A stretch of DNA of 64,000 nucleotides from Acinetobacter sp. WCHA55 (GCF_002165305.2 NZ_CP032286.1:1240001-1304000), one strand, 5' to 3'; shown: positions 8,993 to 18,140, numbered from the stretch's first letter. Translations and numbers: made by a program. Notes: generated by a model not told the origin, from the sequence alone.

Positions 8993-9185
8993 TGGCGGAG
9001 TCTTATCGAATTTTCATCCAATTTCGTCATTAGCCTGCGGCTCGCCCTACTTTTGTTTCGACAAAAGTAGGCAAAACGATTGTCACCTGCAAAACCTGTT
9101 CTTTTCTTGGATTTATTAAAAGATATCGAAGAAACCTTATCTTGCTTAGACCATGCAGGTTGCAGATGACATTTTCGCGTATCAT
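8993..9185 (+). repeat. ~190-bp interspersed repeat, copy 2
   Basis: The second copy of the element at 5591-5783, in the same orientation. It shares the GGCGGAGTCTTA start, the CTTTTGTTT/CAAAAG hairpin and the TTTTCGCGTATC end. The internal inverted repeat here is TGTCACCTGCAA with TTGCAGATGACA, one mismatch. The base changes between the two copies preserve most pairing of these arms, although the sequence between them differs. Confidence 0.7.
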
Positions 9186-9213
9186 ATTTTTTGTTGAACT
9201 CTAATTAGAATTA

Positions 9214-9246
9214 AAGCCAGCTAGTTCTAAATGGGCTGGCTTTTCT
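9214..9246. terminator. Intrinsic terminator-like hairpin
   Basis: AAAGCCAGC and GCTGGCTTT form a nine-base stem followed by TTCTTT, about 300 bp after the synthetase gene. The rest of 8917-9473 holds the repeat and the promoter region of the following gene, and no other gene was seen. Confidence 0.6.
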
Positions 9247-9473
9247 TTGATCCATTTATAGTGACCTGTGGAAGCACTGCTCTAAAAATAGTTAGATGTA
9301 TAAATAGCCTAAGTAAATTTAACTAGGCAACTACTATGATTCAATATCTGTAACTTAAAAATGAAAAGATGAGCCATTTAAAGTACATAGTATTTATTGA
9401 ATTTGTGCATAGCTAACCTTGGTTTCATGGTTATAATTCGCCATCAACATTTTCTTTAGCGAAAGGCTGAATC

Positions 9474-10244
9474 ATGGACGAGTTAGATGAAAGTCTAGAA
9501 CTCAGTAATGCTGAAATGCATCTCTATAGCCGCCAAATTTTATTGGACGGATGGGATATAGAGGCACAAGAAAAACTTAAGTTGGCCAATGTACTCATCG
9601 TGGGTTGTGGAGGCATCGGTTGTTTGACTGCGGAGTTACTGGCACGTGCTGGCGTAGGGCAAATTACTCTGATTGATGCAGATACGATCGAAATAAGCAA
9701 TCTGCAAAGACAGATTGCTTATGTAAAGAACAATGTCGGTTTCTATAAAGCAGAGGTTTTGGCCGAGCGTTTAAAGCAGATCAATCCCTATATCCAAGTC
9801 CATGCGCATACTGTAAAGCTTGATACATCTAATGCAGCTCGCTTAATTGTTGGTCAAGACCTAGTTCTTGATGGTTGTGATAATTTTACGACACGGTATT
9901 TGGTCAATCAGCAGTGTAAAGCAGCCAATATTCCACTCATCAGTGCATCGGCTATTGGTTTTCAAGGTCAACTCTTTATGGTGGAAGGCGAGTCTGCTTG
10001 TTATGAATGTCTGTTCCCGAAAGAAGAGCATGCGAATGAAAGCCTACGCTGTGCAGATTCGGGCGTTTTAGCTACTACGCCAAACGTAATGGCTAGTCTT
10101 CAAGCGCATCATGCACTTTTATACTTGGGTTTAAATGTCTCCGCACTCAAACAACGCCTGTTGCTTTGGGATGGCTTAAGTATGAAACAACGTTTGCTTG
10201 CTTTCGAAAAAGATACAGATTGTCCCGTTTGTCAGGCAAGATAA
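9474..10244 (+). CDS. moeB: MoeB/ThiF-family adenylyltransferase (E1-like)
   Basis: This 256-residue ATP-dependent enzyme adenylates the C-terminal glycine of a small ubiquitin-like sulfur carrier (MoaD or ThiS). The nucleotide motif GCGGIG lies at 44-49, and the LIDADTIEISNLQRQ segment carries the usual Asp and Arg. Zinc cysteines C176/C179 and C250/C253 are present, and C193 sits where MoeB has its conserved loop cysteine. Length equals E. coli MoeB. GAAAGG precedes the ATG. It is next to the ABC1 kinase gene, not to other molybdopterin or thiamin genes, so context does not decide between MoeB and ThiF. The domain is certain and the symbol less so. Confidence 0.75.
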   Translation: MDELDESLELSNAEMHLYSRQILLDGWDIEAQEKLKLANVLIVGCGGIGCLTAELLARAGVGQITLIDADTIEISNLQRQIAYVKNNVGFYKAEVLAERLKQINPYIQVHAHTVKLDTSNAARLIVGQDLVLDGCDNFTTRYLVNQQCKAANIPLISASAIGFQGQLFMVEGESACYECLFPKEEHANESLRCADSGVLATTPNVMASLQAHHALLYLGLNVSALKQRLLLWDGLSMKQRLLAFEKDTDCPVCQAR

Positions 10245-10301
10245 GCCTGCAATTTTTTCATTCTTTGATACACTCAATACAATTTATTTTTGACCGATAT
10301 T

Positions 10302-11600
10302 ATGAAAAACAATATCTTTTTAGATGGACTGCGCTCTGTTGCCCGTGTTGGGGAAACAGCAGTCATTGCAGCGCGTGCAGGTATTAAGTACGCAACTGAA
10401 AAACCAAGTAATGCCAAACTGATGCGTGAAACCTTTGAGTCTTTGGGTTCAACCTATATCAAGCTAGGTCAGTTTATTGCCAGTACACCTTCACTTTTTC
10501 CACGTGAATACGTTGAAGAATTCCAAGGCTGTTTAGACCAAACGCCGTCTTTACCGTTTAGTTATGTACAAGGGGTTTTGGCGTCTGAGTTTGAAGGTCG
10601 AAATCTGTCTGAGATTTTTGCATCAATTGATGAAACACCGTTAGCTTCGGCATCTATTGCCCAAGTCCATGCCGCAAAACTGGTAACGGGCGAAGATGTA
10701 GTGATTAAAGTACAAAAGCCAGGTGTAGAAACAATTCTCTATACCGACTTAAATGTGCTGCACTGGGCAACTAAGGTCTTGGAAAAAGCGGTGCCTAAAG
10801 TCAAATTTGCATCGCTTGCAGACATTGTGGAAGAAATCAAAACCCGCATGGTTCGTGAAGTCGATTTTATTGAAGAAGCCAGTAATCTGGATGACTTTGT
10901 GAACTATCTCAATATCACACAAAACCATAAAGCCATGGCACCGAAGGTCTATCACCAATATTCGACTCGCCGTGTGCTGACCATGCAACGGTTATATGGT
11001 GTACCATTAACCGATTTTAATGTGGTGAAACAGCGTTGCAAAGATCCATCACAAGTCCTGATTACTGCCATGAATACATGGTTTGGTAGTCTGATGATGT
11101 GTAATAGTTTCCATGCTGACTTACATGCTGGAAACCTGATGTTGCTTGATGATGGTCGTGTGGGTTTCATTGACTTTGGAATTGTGGGCCAGTTAAAACC
11201 TGAAGTATGGACAGCTTGTATCGCTTTTATGGATGCCTTGCAAAAAACAGATTATGCACTCATGGCAGAAAACATGCTGAAAATGGGCATGACCGCAGTG
11301 CAGATTGATACGCAAGTGTTGGCCGCAGATCTTGAGCGTTTATTTAGTGGTGTACTTTTGGCAGATCCGCAAGAGTTACTGAGTTCTAACCCAGCAGATT
11401 TGAATGACATTATGATGGATATGGTCGCAGTGGGCGAGCGTCACGGCATTCGCTTTCCGCGTGATTTTGCCTTGTTATTTAAACAGATGCTGTATTTCGA
11501 TCGTTTCATGCGCATCCTTGCACCATATACCGACATCTATGCTGACCAGCGTTTGCAAATGGTGCAAACTATGGATCCAAATGTGTTGTTAAAAAACTAA
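10302..11600 (+). CDS. ABC1/UbiB-family (AarF-like) atypical kinase
   Basis: This 432-residue member of the ABC1/ADCK/UbiB family supports ubiquinone biosynthesis or quinone lipid handling. The signature KLGQFIAS (the KxGQ motif) lies near residue 55. The A-rich loop ASASIAQVHAA replaces a Gly-rich loop, and the catalytic HADLHAGN and FIDFG segments follow. The family usually has 430-550 residues, and E. coli UbiB is longer because of C-terminal membrane helices that are not obvious here. This may therefore be a UbiB paralog rather than UbiB itself. I used the ATG at 10302. A TTG at 10290 would add four residues. It lies 57 bp after the MoeB-like gene, probably in the same transcript. Confidence 0.8.
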   Translation: MKNNIFLDGLRSVARVGETAVIAARAGIKYATEKPSNAKLMRETFESLGSTYIKLGQFIASTPSLFPREYVEEFQGCLDQTPSLPFSYVQGVLASEFEGRNLSEIFASIDETPLASASIAQVHAAKLVTGEDVVIKVQKPGVETILYTDLNVLHWATKVLEKAVPKVKFASLADIVEEIKTRMVREVDFIEEASNLDDFVNYLNITQNHKAMAPKVYHQYSTRRVLTMQRLYGVPLTDFNVVKQRCKDPSQVLITAMNTWFGSLMMCNSFHADLHAGNLMLLDDGRVGFIDFGIVGQLKPEVWTACIAFMDALQKTDYALMAENMLKMGMTAVQIDTQVLAADLERLFSGVLLADPQELLSSNPADLNDIMMDMVAVGERHGIRFPRDFALLFKQMLYFDRFMRILAPYTDIYADQRLQMVQTMDPNVLLKN

Positions 11601-11632
11601 ATTCTTTTGAAGCACATTCTCCAAAAAATCCC

Positions 11633-11665
11633 TTTCAGTCCTTCTTTTGAAAAGAGGGACTGAAA
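11633..11665. terminator. Near-perfect 16-bp hairpin after the ABC1 kinase gene
   Basis: TTTCAGTCCTTCTTTT and AAAAGAGGGACTGAAA pair with a single wobble and a one-base apex, so they would make a tight cruciform or hairpin. The T-tract expected for a plus-strand intrinsic terminator is absent. On the minus strand the stem is followed by GGGATTTTTT. Confidence 0.45.
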
Positions 11666-11745
11666 AACGCTTTCCTGTTAAAGGGGTGAGAAACATGGTT
11701 TCGTAAGGCAGGGATTAAAAGTCAAAATCGGTTAAAGGTAATAAT

Positions 11746-12126
11746 GTGGACGCAATTATCATTGAAGGTTTAAAAGTTGAAACCGTGGTTGGCTGTTTTA
11801 ACTGGGAACGTCAGATTATTCAGCCTTTAATGTTGGATATGATTATTCAAACAGATTTGGAGCAAGCATCAAACTCAGATGACTTAGACCATACCTTAAA
11901 TTATGCCGAAATTTGTGAAATCGCGGCAAAGGTTATTCAAGATGCCAAACCTGAACTGATTGAACATGCGGCAAAGTTGGTCATCAACGCACTTTTTTCT
12001 ACCTTTCATGCGATTGAATCGATTAGTATTACCATCCGTAAGCCTGCCATTATCGCGCAAGCAAATTCTGTAGGAATTCGTCTTGAACGCCACCGAAACG
12101 ATTTTCGCCCTAGCTCTGGCGAGTAA
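11746..12126 (+). CDS. folB: Dihydroneopterin aldolase
   Basis: The 126-residue product cleaves 7,8-dihydroneopterin to 6-hydroxymethyl-dihydropterin in folate synthesis. It shows the GLKVETVVGCFNWER start with the conserved Glu (E21), the LNYAEICE strand, the substrate-binding Glu E73 in LIEHAA and the catalytic Lys (K99, in IRKP). Length is typical. Translation starts at GTG (11746). An ATG two bases upstream (11744) is out of frame. Its 3' end overlaps the folK-like gene by 44 bp, so the two consecutive pathway enzymes are translationally coupled. Confidence 0.88.
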   Translation: MDAIIIEGLKVETVVGCFNWERQIIQPLMLDMIIQTDLEQASNSDDLDHTLNYAEICEIAAKVIQDAKPELIEHAAKLVINALFSTFHAIESISITIRKPAIIAQANSVGIRLERHRNDFRPSSGE

Positions 12127-12526
12127 TAATAACCCTCAGCAACATTTTTTATATGCCTTTGATGAGTTATCTAAAATTGGGCAGCTGCAATTTTCGAACA
12201 TTTATTTAATTCCATGTCGTGATGGTGTCGGGGCAGATTATTGGAATGCAGCGTGTTTGCTGAAATCAACTTTGTCTGCTTCTGAGGTTTCAGTCCTGCT
12301 AAAAAAAATGGAAAATGCCTCTGGGCGAATTCGTCCATCGCATCAAATTGCTTTGGATGTTGATTTGATTGCATGGGGTGACAACCTGGAGCATATGCAA
12401 TTTAACCCTAAGAAACTGCCTTTGGCTTTAGATGTTAAAATTCCAATGTTTGATGTGTGGAAGGATGCTGCCTTTCAACATGCAGAGCATGCATTTCCAA
12501 CGGTCAGTTGTTTAGAAACCAATTAA
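12083..12526 (+). CDS. folK: HPPK, 6-hydroxymethyl-dihydropterin pyrophosphokinase (divergent)
   Basis: The 147-residue product should transfer pyrophosphate from ATP to 6-hydroxymethyl-dihydropterin, the step after FolB. The signature region RPSHQIALDVDLIAWGD (about 90-106) corresponds to the RxxPRTLDLDLLLYGD block of FolK. It keeps the two metal-binding Asp residues but lacks the usual TLDLD wording, so the protein is divergent. The start is TTG at 12083, inside folB, the only start that includes the N-terminal ALALASNNNP strand and loop typical of HPPK. Fold and context are convincing. Activity would need testing because several usual motif residues differ. Confidence 0.75.
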   Translation: MNATETIFALALASNNNPQQHFLYAFDELSKIGQLQFSNIYLIPCRDGVGADYWNAACLLKSTLSASEVSVLLKKMENASGRIRPSHQIALDVDLIAWGDNLEHMQFNPKKLPLALDVKIPMFDVWKDAAFQHAEHAFPTVSCLETN

Positions 12527-12598
12527 CATATTGAAGTGTGATTGCATTTATAACTGCTTTAAGATGTATAAAAAATACAATACAAAGCGAGTTATTTC

Positions 12599-13156
12599 AT
12601 GAAAATACAAATTTTGAGTGCGCTTTTTTTAGCAATGCTTGTAGCGGGTTGTCAATCAAATCCATCAAACATGGTTGAAGCGGAACCAAGTCTGACTTCA
12701 GTAGCGACAAGTACAGTTGGGAATGAAGTTTCAGTATCGAAATCTGCTAAAAATAAAGCGTTAGAGCAGGCGGTGCATGCCTATACCCAAGATCAATCGG
12801 ATTATCAAAGTAGTCTGTATGATTTAAATAAAGACGGGATCGATGATGCCGTGGTGCTATTAAGTGGGATGGAATGGTGTGGTTCTGGTGGCTGCACTTT
12901 GTTGGTGTTTAAAGGTCTTGAAAATGGAAGTTTTCAACCGCATAGCAAAATGACCGTATCATCTACCCCAATTTATGCTTTAAGTACCCAAACCCAAGGT
13001 TGGCGTGATTTGTCTGTTTATACGCGTGGTTTAGGACAGGTCATACTGAAGTTCAACGGAAAAAGTTATCCATCTAACCCATCACTAGCATCAAAATATA
13101 CGGCGAATTTAAAGCAAGTGGGTAATATTTTATTACTGCCGATATCACCAGAATAA
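12599..13156 (+). CDS. Putative lipoprotein with one Ca-loop-like motif
   Basis: This 185-residue exported lipoprotein has a lipobox LVAGC with C18, so it should be lipidated and membrane-anchored. After a Ser/Thr-rich linker, a compact domain begins at about residue 55. It contains DLNKDGIDDAV, an EF-hand or FG-GAP-like Asp loop, followed by a WCGSGGC pair of cysteines that could form a disulfide. No family name can be given with certainty. It stands alone between folK and a bidirectional terminator. A TATAAA-like -10 upstream at about 12570 suggests its own promoter. Confidence 0.75.
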   Translation: MKIQILSALFLAMLVAGCQSNPSNMVEAEPSLTSVATSTVGNEVSVSKSAKNKALEQAVHAYTQDQSDYQSSLYDLNKDGIDDAVVLLSGMEWCGSGGCTLLVFKGLENGSFQPHSKMTVSSTPIYALSTQTQGWRDLSVYTRGLGQVILKFNGKSYPSNPSLASKYTANLKQVGNILLLPISPE

Positions 13157-13172
13157 GCAAATTGAAATAAAT

Positions 13173-13203
13173 AAAAAAGCAGCGGAACAATCACTGCTTT
13201 TTT
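13173..13203. terminator. Bidirectional intrinsic terminator
   Basis: AAAAAAGCAG and CTGCTTTTTT form a stem with A/T tails on both sides, placed between the convergent lipoprotein gene and coq7. Confidence 0.75.
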
Positions 13204-13225
13204 ATTGGGGGTAAAGTATGTTTGC

Positions 13226-13861
13226 TTAAATAAAATAACTGGTCTTGGTCATGAGTTTAGAAATGGCTGTCATGGTGATTTTGACAGGAATTGGCAAATC
13301 GACACCACCAGCATTCAGTGCTGTATCACGGTGATGTAATTCATCTTCATTCATTTGTACAAGGATATTACGTGAACGGTCATCTTGAGCAGGGAGTTGG
13401 CTGATGTGATGCTGTAAATGCAGACTGACTTGGCGCTCCGTTTCTGCAACAAAACCTAAGCTATATTTATCGCCTGCAATGCCTGCGATTGCTCCCATAC
13501 CAAAGGATAAGCCGTACCAAATAGGATTGAGCAGACTGGTATGGCTATCCAGTTCTTTTAAACGGTCTTCACACCATGCAAGATGGTCTTGCTCTTCAAT
13601 CGCGGCTTGTTCCATTTCACGGCGTACATTTGGCAGTTTTGCAGTTAAGGCCTGACCATGATAGAGCGCTTGTGCACAGACTTCGCCACTATGGTTGACC
13701 CGCATTAAACCAGCAACATGACGCGCTTCACTGACGGCCAGTTGGGTTTCTACCGCCTTACCTGGGTTCTCGCGTTGAGCAGACGTTGTGCCAGGAACTA
13801 AGCTGCGCAGGGCTTGATCAAAAGAATTGATAAATTTATCTATGCCAGTGTAATGACGCAT
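13226..13861 (-). CDS. coq7: Demethoxyubiquinone hydroxylase (Coq7 type)
   Basis: This 211-residue di-iron monooxygenase hydroxylates 2-octaprenyl-3-methyl-6-methoxy-1,4-benzoquinol in ubiquinone synthesis. All expected di-iron ligands are visible: E60, E90 and H93 (EEQDH), E142, and E174 with H177 (DELHH). It is a membrane-associated ferritin-like four-helix protein of normal length and replaces the flavin-type UbiF used by enteric bacteria. It lies 4 bp after the LplT-like transporter gene on the same strand and is likely cotranscribed with it. A shared terminator closes it against the opposing lipoprotein gene. Confidence 0.93.
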   Translation of the reverse strand: MRHYTGIDKFINSFDQALRSLVPGTTSAQRENPGKAVETQLAVSEARHVAGLMRVNHSGEVCAQALYHGQALTAKLPNVRREMEQAAIEEQDHLAWCEDRLKELDSHTSLLNPIWYGLSFGMGAIAGIAGDKYSLGFVAETERQVSLHLQHHISQLPAQDDRSRNILVQMNEDELHHRDTALNAGGVDLPIPVKITMTAISKLMTKTSYFI

Positions 13862-13865
13862 AACT

Positions 13866-15185
13866 TTAGTCCTCTAACTCAGGTTGTACAGTTTTTAGCA
13901 TAGGTTTAAGTCGATATAACAACCACACTGTAAAAACTGCACTCAATATAGCGGTAATGCTGAAAAGTATTTTAATATCAATCTTTAAAATACTTAAAAT
14001 GATAATCGAAAATACAGCAGATGACACCATAAACACCGCATTTAAAATGTTGTTTGCGGCAACAACGCGTGCACGGTGTGACCGCGGAGAATATGCTTGC
14101 ATCATGGCATACAAGGGCACAATATAAAAACCACCACTGATGCCAAGCAAAGTCACCGCAAGCATGACATGATAGTAAACCATACCGTGGTTGAACATAT
14201 CGCTAACATTGAGCATTGCCCCTGTGCGTTCTGGAACATAAGCGAGACTCAAGGCCAAATAAAAGGCAAATAGAGTCAGTCCAATAGCACCCACAGGCAC
14301 CATTTTTATATTTACTTCTGAACCACCAATCTTACGGCATAACAGCGAACCACCCCCAATGCCGACAGAGAAAAAGGTCAAGAGTAGACTTACGACATTT
14401 TCTGACGCGTGTAGATTTTGCAAGGTCAACTGCGGAATTTGAGTGAGGTAGGTCGCCCCATAAAACCAATACCATGAATTCCCCAGTAAAACCATAAAAA
14501 TGAGGGGCAGGCTTTTGGCATATTGAAGTGTTTGAAAACTCGTTCTAAAGAAATTCCAGTCAATTTTTAAGTCTGGTGCGCTGACTTTTTGTTTTAAAAT
14601 ATAGCGACTAGAGAAATAACCCAAAATAGCAATCGTAACCACAGTCAGGCTAATCCAAAACAAATTGCCATTTGACGCTGAAATGACCGCACCACCTAAA
14701 ATCATGCCCACCAATATGGCAATAGATGTACCTGATTGGAACAATGCGTTGCCAGACATGAGTTCATTTGGCTTGAGAATCTCAGGTAAAATGGCGTATT
14801 TAATGGGGCCAAAGAAGGTGGAATGCGTGCCCATCATAAATAGTGCCAACAGCAGTAGCCATAAATTGCCCAACAAGAAACCCGCGGAACCGATGAGCAT
14901 GATGACAATTTCTAAAACTTTGATGCCACGAATGAGTTGTGAGCGCTCAAACTTATCGGCAATTTGTCCGGCGGTTGCAGAAAAAATGAAGTAAGGCAAA
15001 ATAAATAACAGCGCGGCTAAATTATTTAAGGTACTGACATCCGCAGCTTGTTGATTAATCCATCCATAAGTAATGACTAAAAGCAAAGCTTGTTTATAAA
15101 CATTGTCGTTTAACGCGCCAAAAAATTGGGTAATAAACATGGGAAGAAAACGACGGGTACTTAATAGATGTTCATTGTTTTTCAT
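13866..15185 (-). CDS. MFS transporter, LplT-like (lysophospholipid transporter family)
   Basis: This 439-residue inner-membrane protein has about 12 hydrophobic segments. The N-terminus FLPMFITQFFGALNDNVYKQALL is the hallmark of the LplT family and of the transporter half of acyl-[ACP]-phospholipid acyltransferase fusions. An ADKFERS loop after TM2 is the MFS motif A region. LplT proteins flip lysophospholipids across the inner membrane for re-acylation, but here no acyltransferase is fused or adjacent. It is 4 bp upstream of coq7. The family is fairly secure and the substrate is inferred. Confidence 0.75.
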   Translation of the reverse strand: MKNNEHLLSTRRFLPMFITQFFGALNDNVYKQALLLVITYGWINQQAADVSTLNNLAALLFILPYFIFSATAGQIADKFERSQLIRGIKVLEIVIMLIGSAGFLLGNLWLLLLALFMMGTHSTFFGPIKYAILPEILKPNELMSGNALFQSGTSIAILVGMILGGAVISASNGNLFWISLTVVTIAILGYFSSRYILKQKVSAPDLKIDWNFFRTSFQTLQYAKSLPLIFMVLLGNSWYWFYGATYLTQIPQLTLQNLHASENVVSLLLTFFSVGIGGGSLLCRKIGGSEVNIKMVPVGAIGLTLFAFYLALSLAYVPERTGAMLNVSDMFNHGMVYYHVMLAVTLLGISGGFYIVPLYAMMQAYSPRSHRARVVAANNILNAVFMVSSAVFSIIILSILKIDIKILFSITAILSAVFTVWLLYRLKPMLKTVQPELED

Positions 15186-15361
15186 GCTTTTTGCACTGCA
15201 TTAAGTTTTATTAAGAAATGTGACTAATTGCTCAAACGTTCAATAAAATCATGTAAGATATTTAAAACCTGAAACTGGTTAAAATAATCAATAGATTTCA
15301 GTTCTTTTGTGACAATTCATTAGAGCAAATCCATAACGATTAAATAAATTTAGAGTTTTCT

Positions 15362-18115
15362 ATGCTTGCCAAAACACAATTTAAAAAGTCGACTCTTTCA
15401 TTGAGTATGAATTCTTTCATACCGTGGCATCATAACAATAAATATTTGTGTCTGAGTATCTTTTTAACGCTTTTGTCACAAGCTACTTTGGCTGAAACGC
15501 CCGTTGCGATTGAACCAAGTAACGTACAAGTCGATCCACAAATTTCTACACAATTCACTGAAGACATTAAAAAAGAAGCGGTTCGTCAAGGCATGGGCAG
15601 CACTGATGAATTAAAAAAAATTGAAAATTCTGTGGTTGAGCCCACCGTTCCAGACAGTATGCAAATGTTACAACAGCAACAGGTAGCTCTAAAGAACTTA
15701 CCTGAATTTGCACCGATTGAGTTTGATAACCTTGAGGACTTGCCAACTGTACAAGTTGACCAAGGCATGGCCAATGATATTTATCAGGTAGCTGAGCAAG
15801 CGAAAGCAGAAGCCCAAGCTTACCGTAGTGGCCAAAAGACCGAGTTGGTGCTAAGCGATGCCACTCAACAGGAAATGGCGGAAATTAATCAAGCTCCAGT
15901 CAATGTCGATCAACTGATGCAAAGCATTCAAGCTGACAGTAAAATTTCAGTAGAAGCTAACACGGAAGGAAATACTTTAGATTTTGGCATGAGTGCTGAA
16001 GAGCAAATTGCCAAAGAACCTAATTTCTTTAAGCGCATGCTTTATAAAATTCGACCGCCAAGAGAACTGGATACTGCAAAGGTGCCGCGAATCAATGCAG
16101 ATGTCGAAATCATCAATGCGAAATATGAAGGCGAGATATCCAATAAAGCGTATCAGGCTGCTTTGGTGAATTTAAAAGAAAATATTGAAGGCAAAGTTTC
16201 TAGCTTTACTGAAGAATCTTTTGAAGATTTTCCTTCAGCACTGCCACAGTTGCGGACACTTTCCAACCAAGCTGCTCAAGCAGTAGGGTTTTATAATGCT
16301 GAATTTAAGTTTGAAAAAACCAGCAGTAATCGTGTACGCATTCAAGTGGTACCGAATAATCCTGTGCGGATTGAAGAACAAAACATCGAGTTTAGTGGCG
16401 CAGGTCAGTACTTACCGCAGTTCCAAGTGATTAAAGTCTTACCAGAGCAAGACGTCGGTGATGTATTACACCATGGTTTATATGAGTCGACTAAAGCACG
16501 AATTAATGAAGCTGCTAGTAATAACGGATTTTTTGATAGTTACTGGCGCTTACACGATGTGAAAGTTGAACAGCCACAAAATACGGCAGACATTAACTTA
16601 CGTTATGAAACAGGTGAACGCTATAAACTCGGCGGTGTTGAGTTTGTGATGAGTGACCCAAGCAAACCACTCCCTATTGATTTAGATGTTTTACAAAGTT
16701 TAGTGACTTGGGAGCCTGGGGCAGATTATACTTTTTGGCGTGTTAATAGTTTGGCCAATAATTTGACCAACTCACGTTATTTTAACTACAGCTTGGTAGA
16801 TGCAGTTCGTCCTGATCCAGTTGAAAGAATCCGTGAGTTACCGCCTGATTTACAGCAGTTGGTCGATGAACAACAACTTTCTCGTCAGGATGTTTTCGTT
16901 CAAGAGAAAAAGGAGGTTGATTCGAATCGTGAAGTGACACAGTCTGTGGTCAGTGAAGCACAGTTTGCTGGTGTCAATGATGCCGAGCAAAATCAAGCAC
17001 AATTAGAGCTTCGCAGCGCACAAGAAACCAAACAAAGTGAAGAAGAACGTTTAAAACTTGAAGCTCGAGAAACAAAAGTAATTCCTGTTAAAGTTACTTT
17101 AAACGCGGACCAGTTAAATAGTGTTGAAGTTGGTGCAGGTTATGGTAGTGATTCTGGAGCGCGTTTACGTACACAATATCGCCGTGCGATTGTAAATAAA
17201 CGTGGCCACTCATTTGATGCCAACTTAGAGCTTTCAGAAATCCGACAAGCTATTGATGGTCGCTATAATATTCCTTATAAACATCCGCTAAATGATTATA
17301 TCAGTCTCGTGGGCGGTTATGAGCGTGAAGAACGCGATGATGTCGGACAAGGTGTAAACTTACTCACCGAGTCTGCTGTTGCAGGGGCAGACCGTGTTAT
17401 TAAAAACCCAATGGGGAATTGGCAACATACCTATGGTGTACGTTACCGTCTAGATCGACTGACGCAAAAGGGTTCAGCGAATGTAGATGATTTGCCAGAT
17501 GCATTTATTGCAAATAATGACCCTGAGCAAGAGTCGCTTTTATTGGGTTATGAAATTTCTAGAATTGATAGTGATAAACGTGTAAACCCAAGTAAAGGTA
17601 TTAAACAAACTTATAAAATTGAATTGGGTAGCGAAAGCCTACTTTCAGATGCCGATATGGCCATCGTAAATGCGGGTTGGCGCTTTATCTATTCATTGGG
17701 TGAAAACGACAACCATCAGTTTGTTGGGCGTGGCGATCTCGGTTATATCTTCACTGAGGACTTTAATAAAGTCCCTTATAACTTGCGCTATTTCACGGGC
17801 GGAGACCAAGGTATTCGTGGTTTTGACTATAAGAGTCTGTCTCCAGTGGTCGATGGCTTTAAAGTGGGCGGTCAGGCCTTAGCTGTTGGCTCGATGGAAT
17901 ACAATTACCAGTTTAAAGAAGGCTGGCGTGCAGCAGTATTCAGTGATTTTGGTAATGCTTATGATACAGATTTTAGCAATGACACCGAATACAGTGTCGG
18001 TCTTGGCGTACGTTGGGCCTCACCAATTGGCTCTATTCGTATAGATGTAGCTTCAGGAATTTCCGATGATAGCCATCCGATACGTGTGCATTTCTTTATT
18101 GGCTCATTATTATAA
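15362..18115 (+). CDS. tamA: TamA-type Omp85 protein of the translocation and assembly module
   Basis: This 917-residue outer-membrane protein of the Omp85 family works with TamB to insert or assemble outer-membrane proteins and move lipids. It has a signal peptide (cleavage near ATLA, about residue 47), then an unusual ~180-residue acidic, Gln-rich segment. Three POTRA-like domains follow (about 240-500), then a charged Gln/Glu linker (about 490-570) and a 16-strand barrel ending in Leu after HFFIGSL. The FTGGDQGIRGFDY segment is the conserved L6 RGF motif. E. coli TamA has 577 residues, so this form is much longer. A later ATG at 15410 gives a cleaner signal peptide. tamB follows 25 bp downstream. 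Confidence 0.88.
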   Translation: MLAKTQFKKSTLSLSMNSFIPWHHNNKYLCLSIFLTLLSQATLAETPVAIEPSNVQVDPQISTQFTEDIKKEAVRQGMGSTDELKKIENSVVEPTVPDSMQMLQQQQVALKNLPEFAPIEFDNLEDLPTVQVDQGMANDIYQVAEQAKAEAQAYRSGQKTELVLSDATQQEMAEINQAPVNVDQLMQSIQADSKISVEANTEGNTLDFGMSAEEQIAKEPNFFKRMLYKIRPPRELDTAKVPRINADVEIINAKYEGEISNKAYQAALVNLKENIEGKVSSFTEESFEDFPSALPQLRTLSNQAAQAVGFYNAEFKFEKTSSNRVRIQVVPNNPVRIEEQNIEFSGAGQYLPQFQVIKVLPEQDVGDVLHHGLYESTKARINEAASNNGFFDSYWRLHDVKVEQPQNTADINLRYETGERYKLGGVEFVMSDPSKPLPIDLDVLQSLVTWEPGADYTFWRVNSLANNLTNSRYFNYSLVDAVRPDPVERIRELPPDLQQLVDEQQLSRQDVFVQEKKEVDSNREVTQSVVSEAQFAGVNDAEQNQAQLELRSAQETKQSEEERLKLEARETKVIPVKVTLNADQLNSVEVGAGYGSDSGARLRTQYRRAIVNKRGHSFDANLELSEIRQAIDGRYNIPYKHPLNDYISLVGGYEREERDDVGQGVNLLTESAVAGADRVIKNPMGNWQHTYGVRYRLDRLTQKGSANVDDLPDAFIANNDPEQESLLLGYEISRIDSDKRVNPSKGIKQTYKIELGSESLLSDADMAIVNAGWRFIYSLGENDNHQFVGRGDLGYIFTEDFNKVPYNLRYFTGGDQGIRGFDYKSLSPVVDGFKVGGQALAVGSMEYNYQFKEGWRAAVFSDFGNAYDTDFSNDTEYSVGLGVRWASPIGSIRIDVASGISDDSHPIRVHFFIGSLL

Positions 18116-18140
18116 AATTTAACTCTTTTTTGGGAAGACT

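Noticed and set aside
10166..10387. A 73-codon frame overlapping the end of the MoeB-like gene and the start of the ABC1 kinase gene
   Set aside because: It is an alternate-frame shadow of the two real genes and lacks its own ribosome site.
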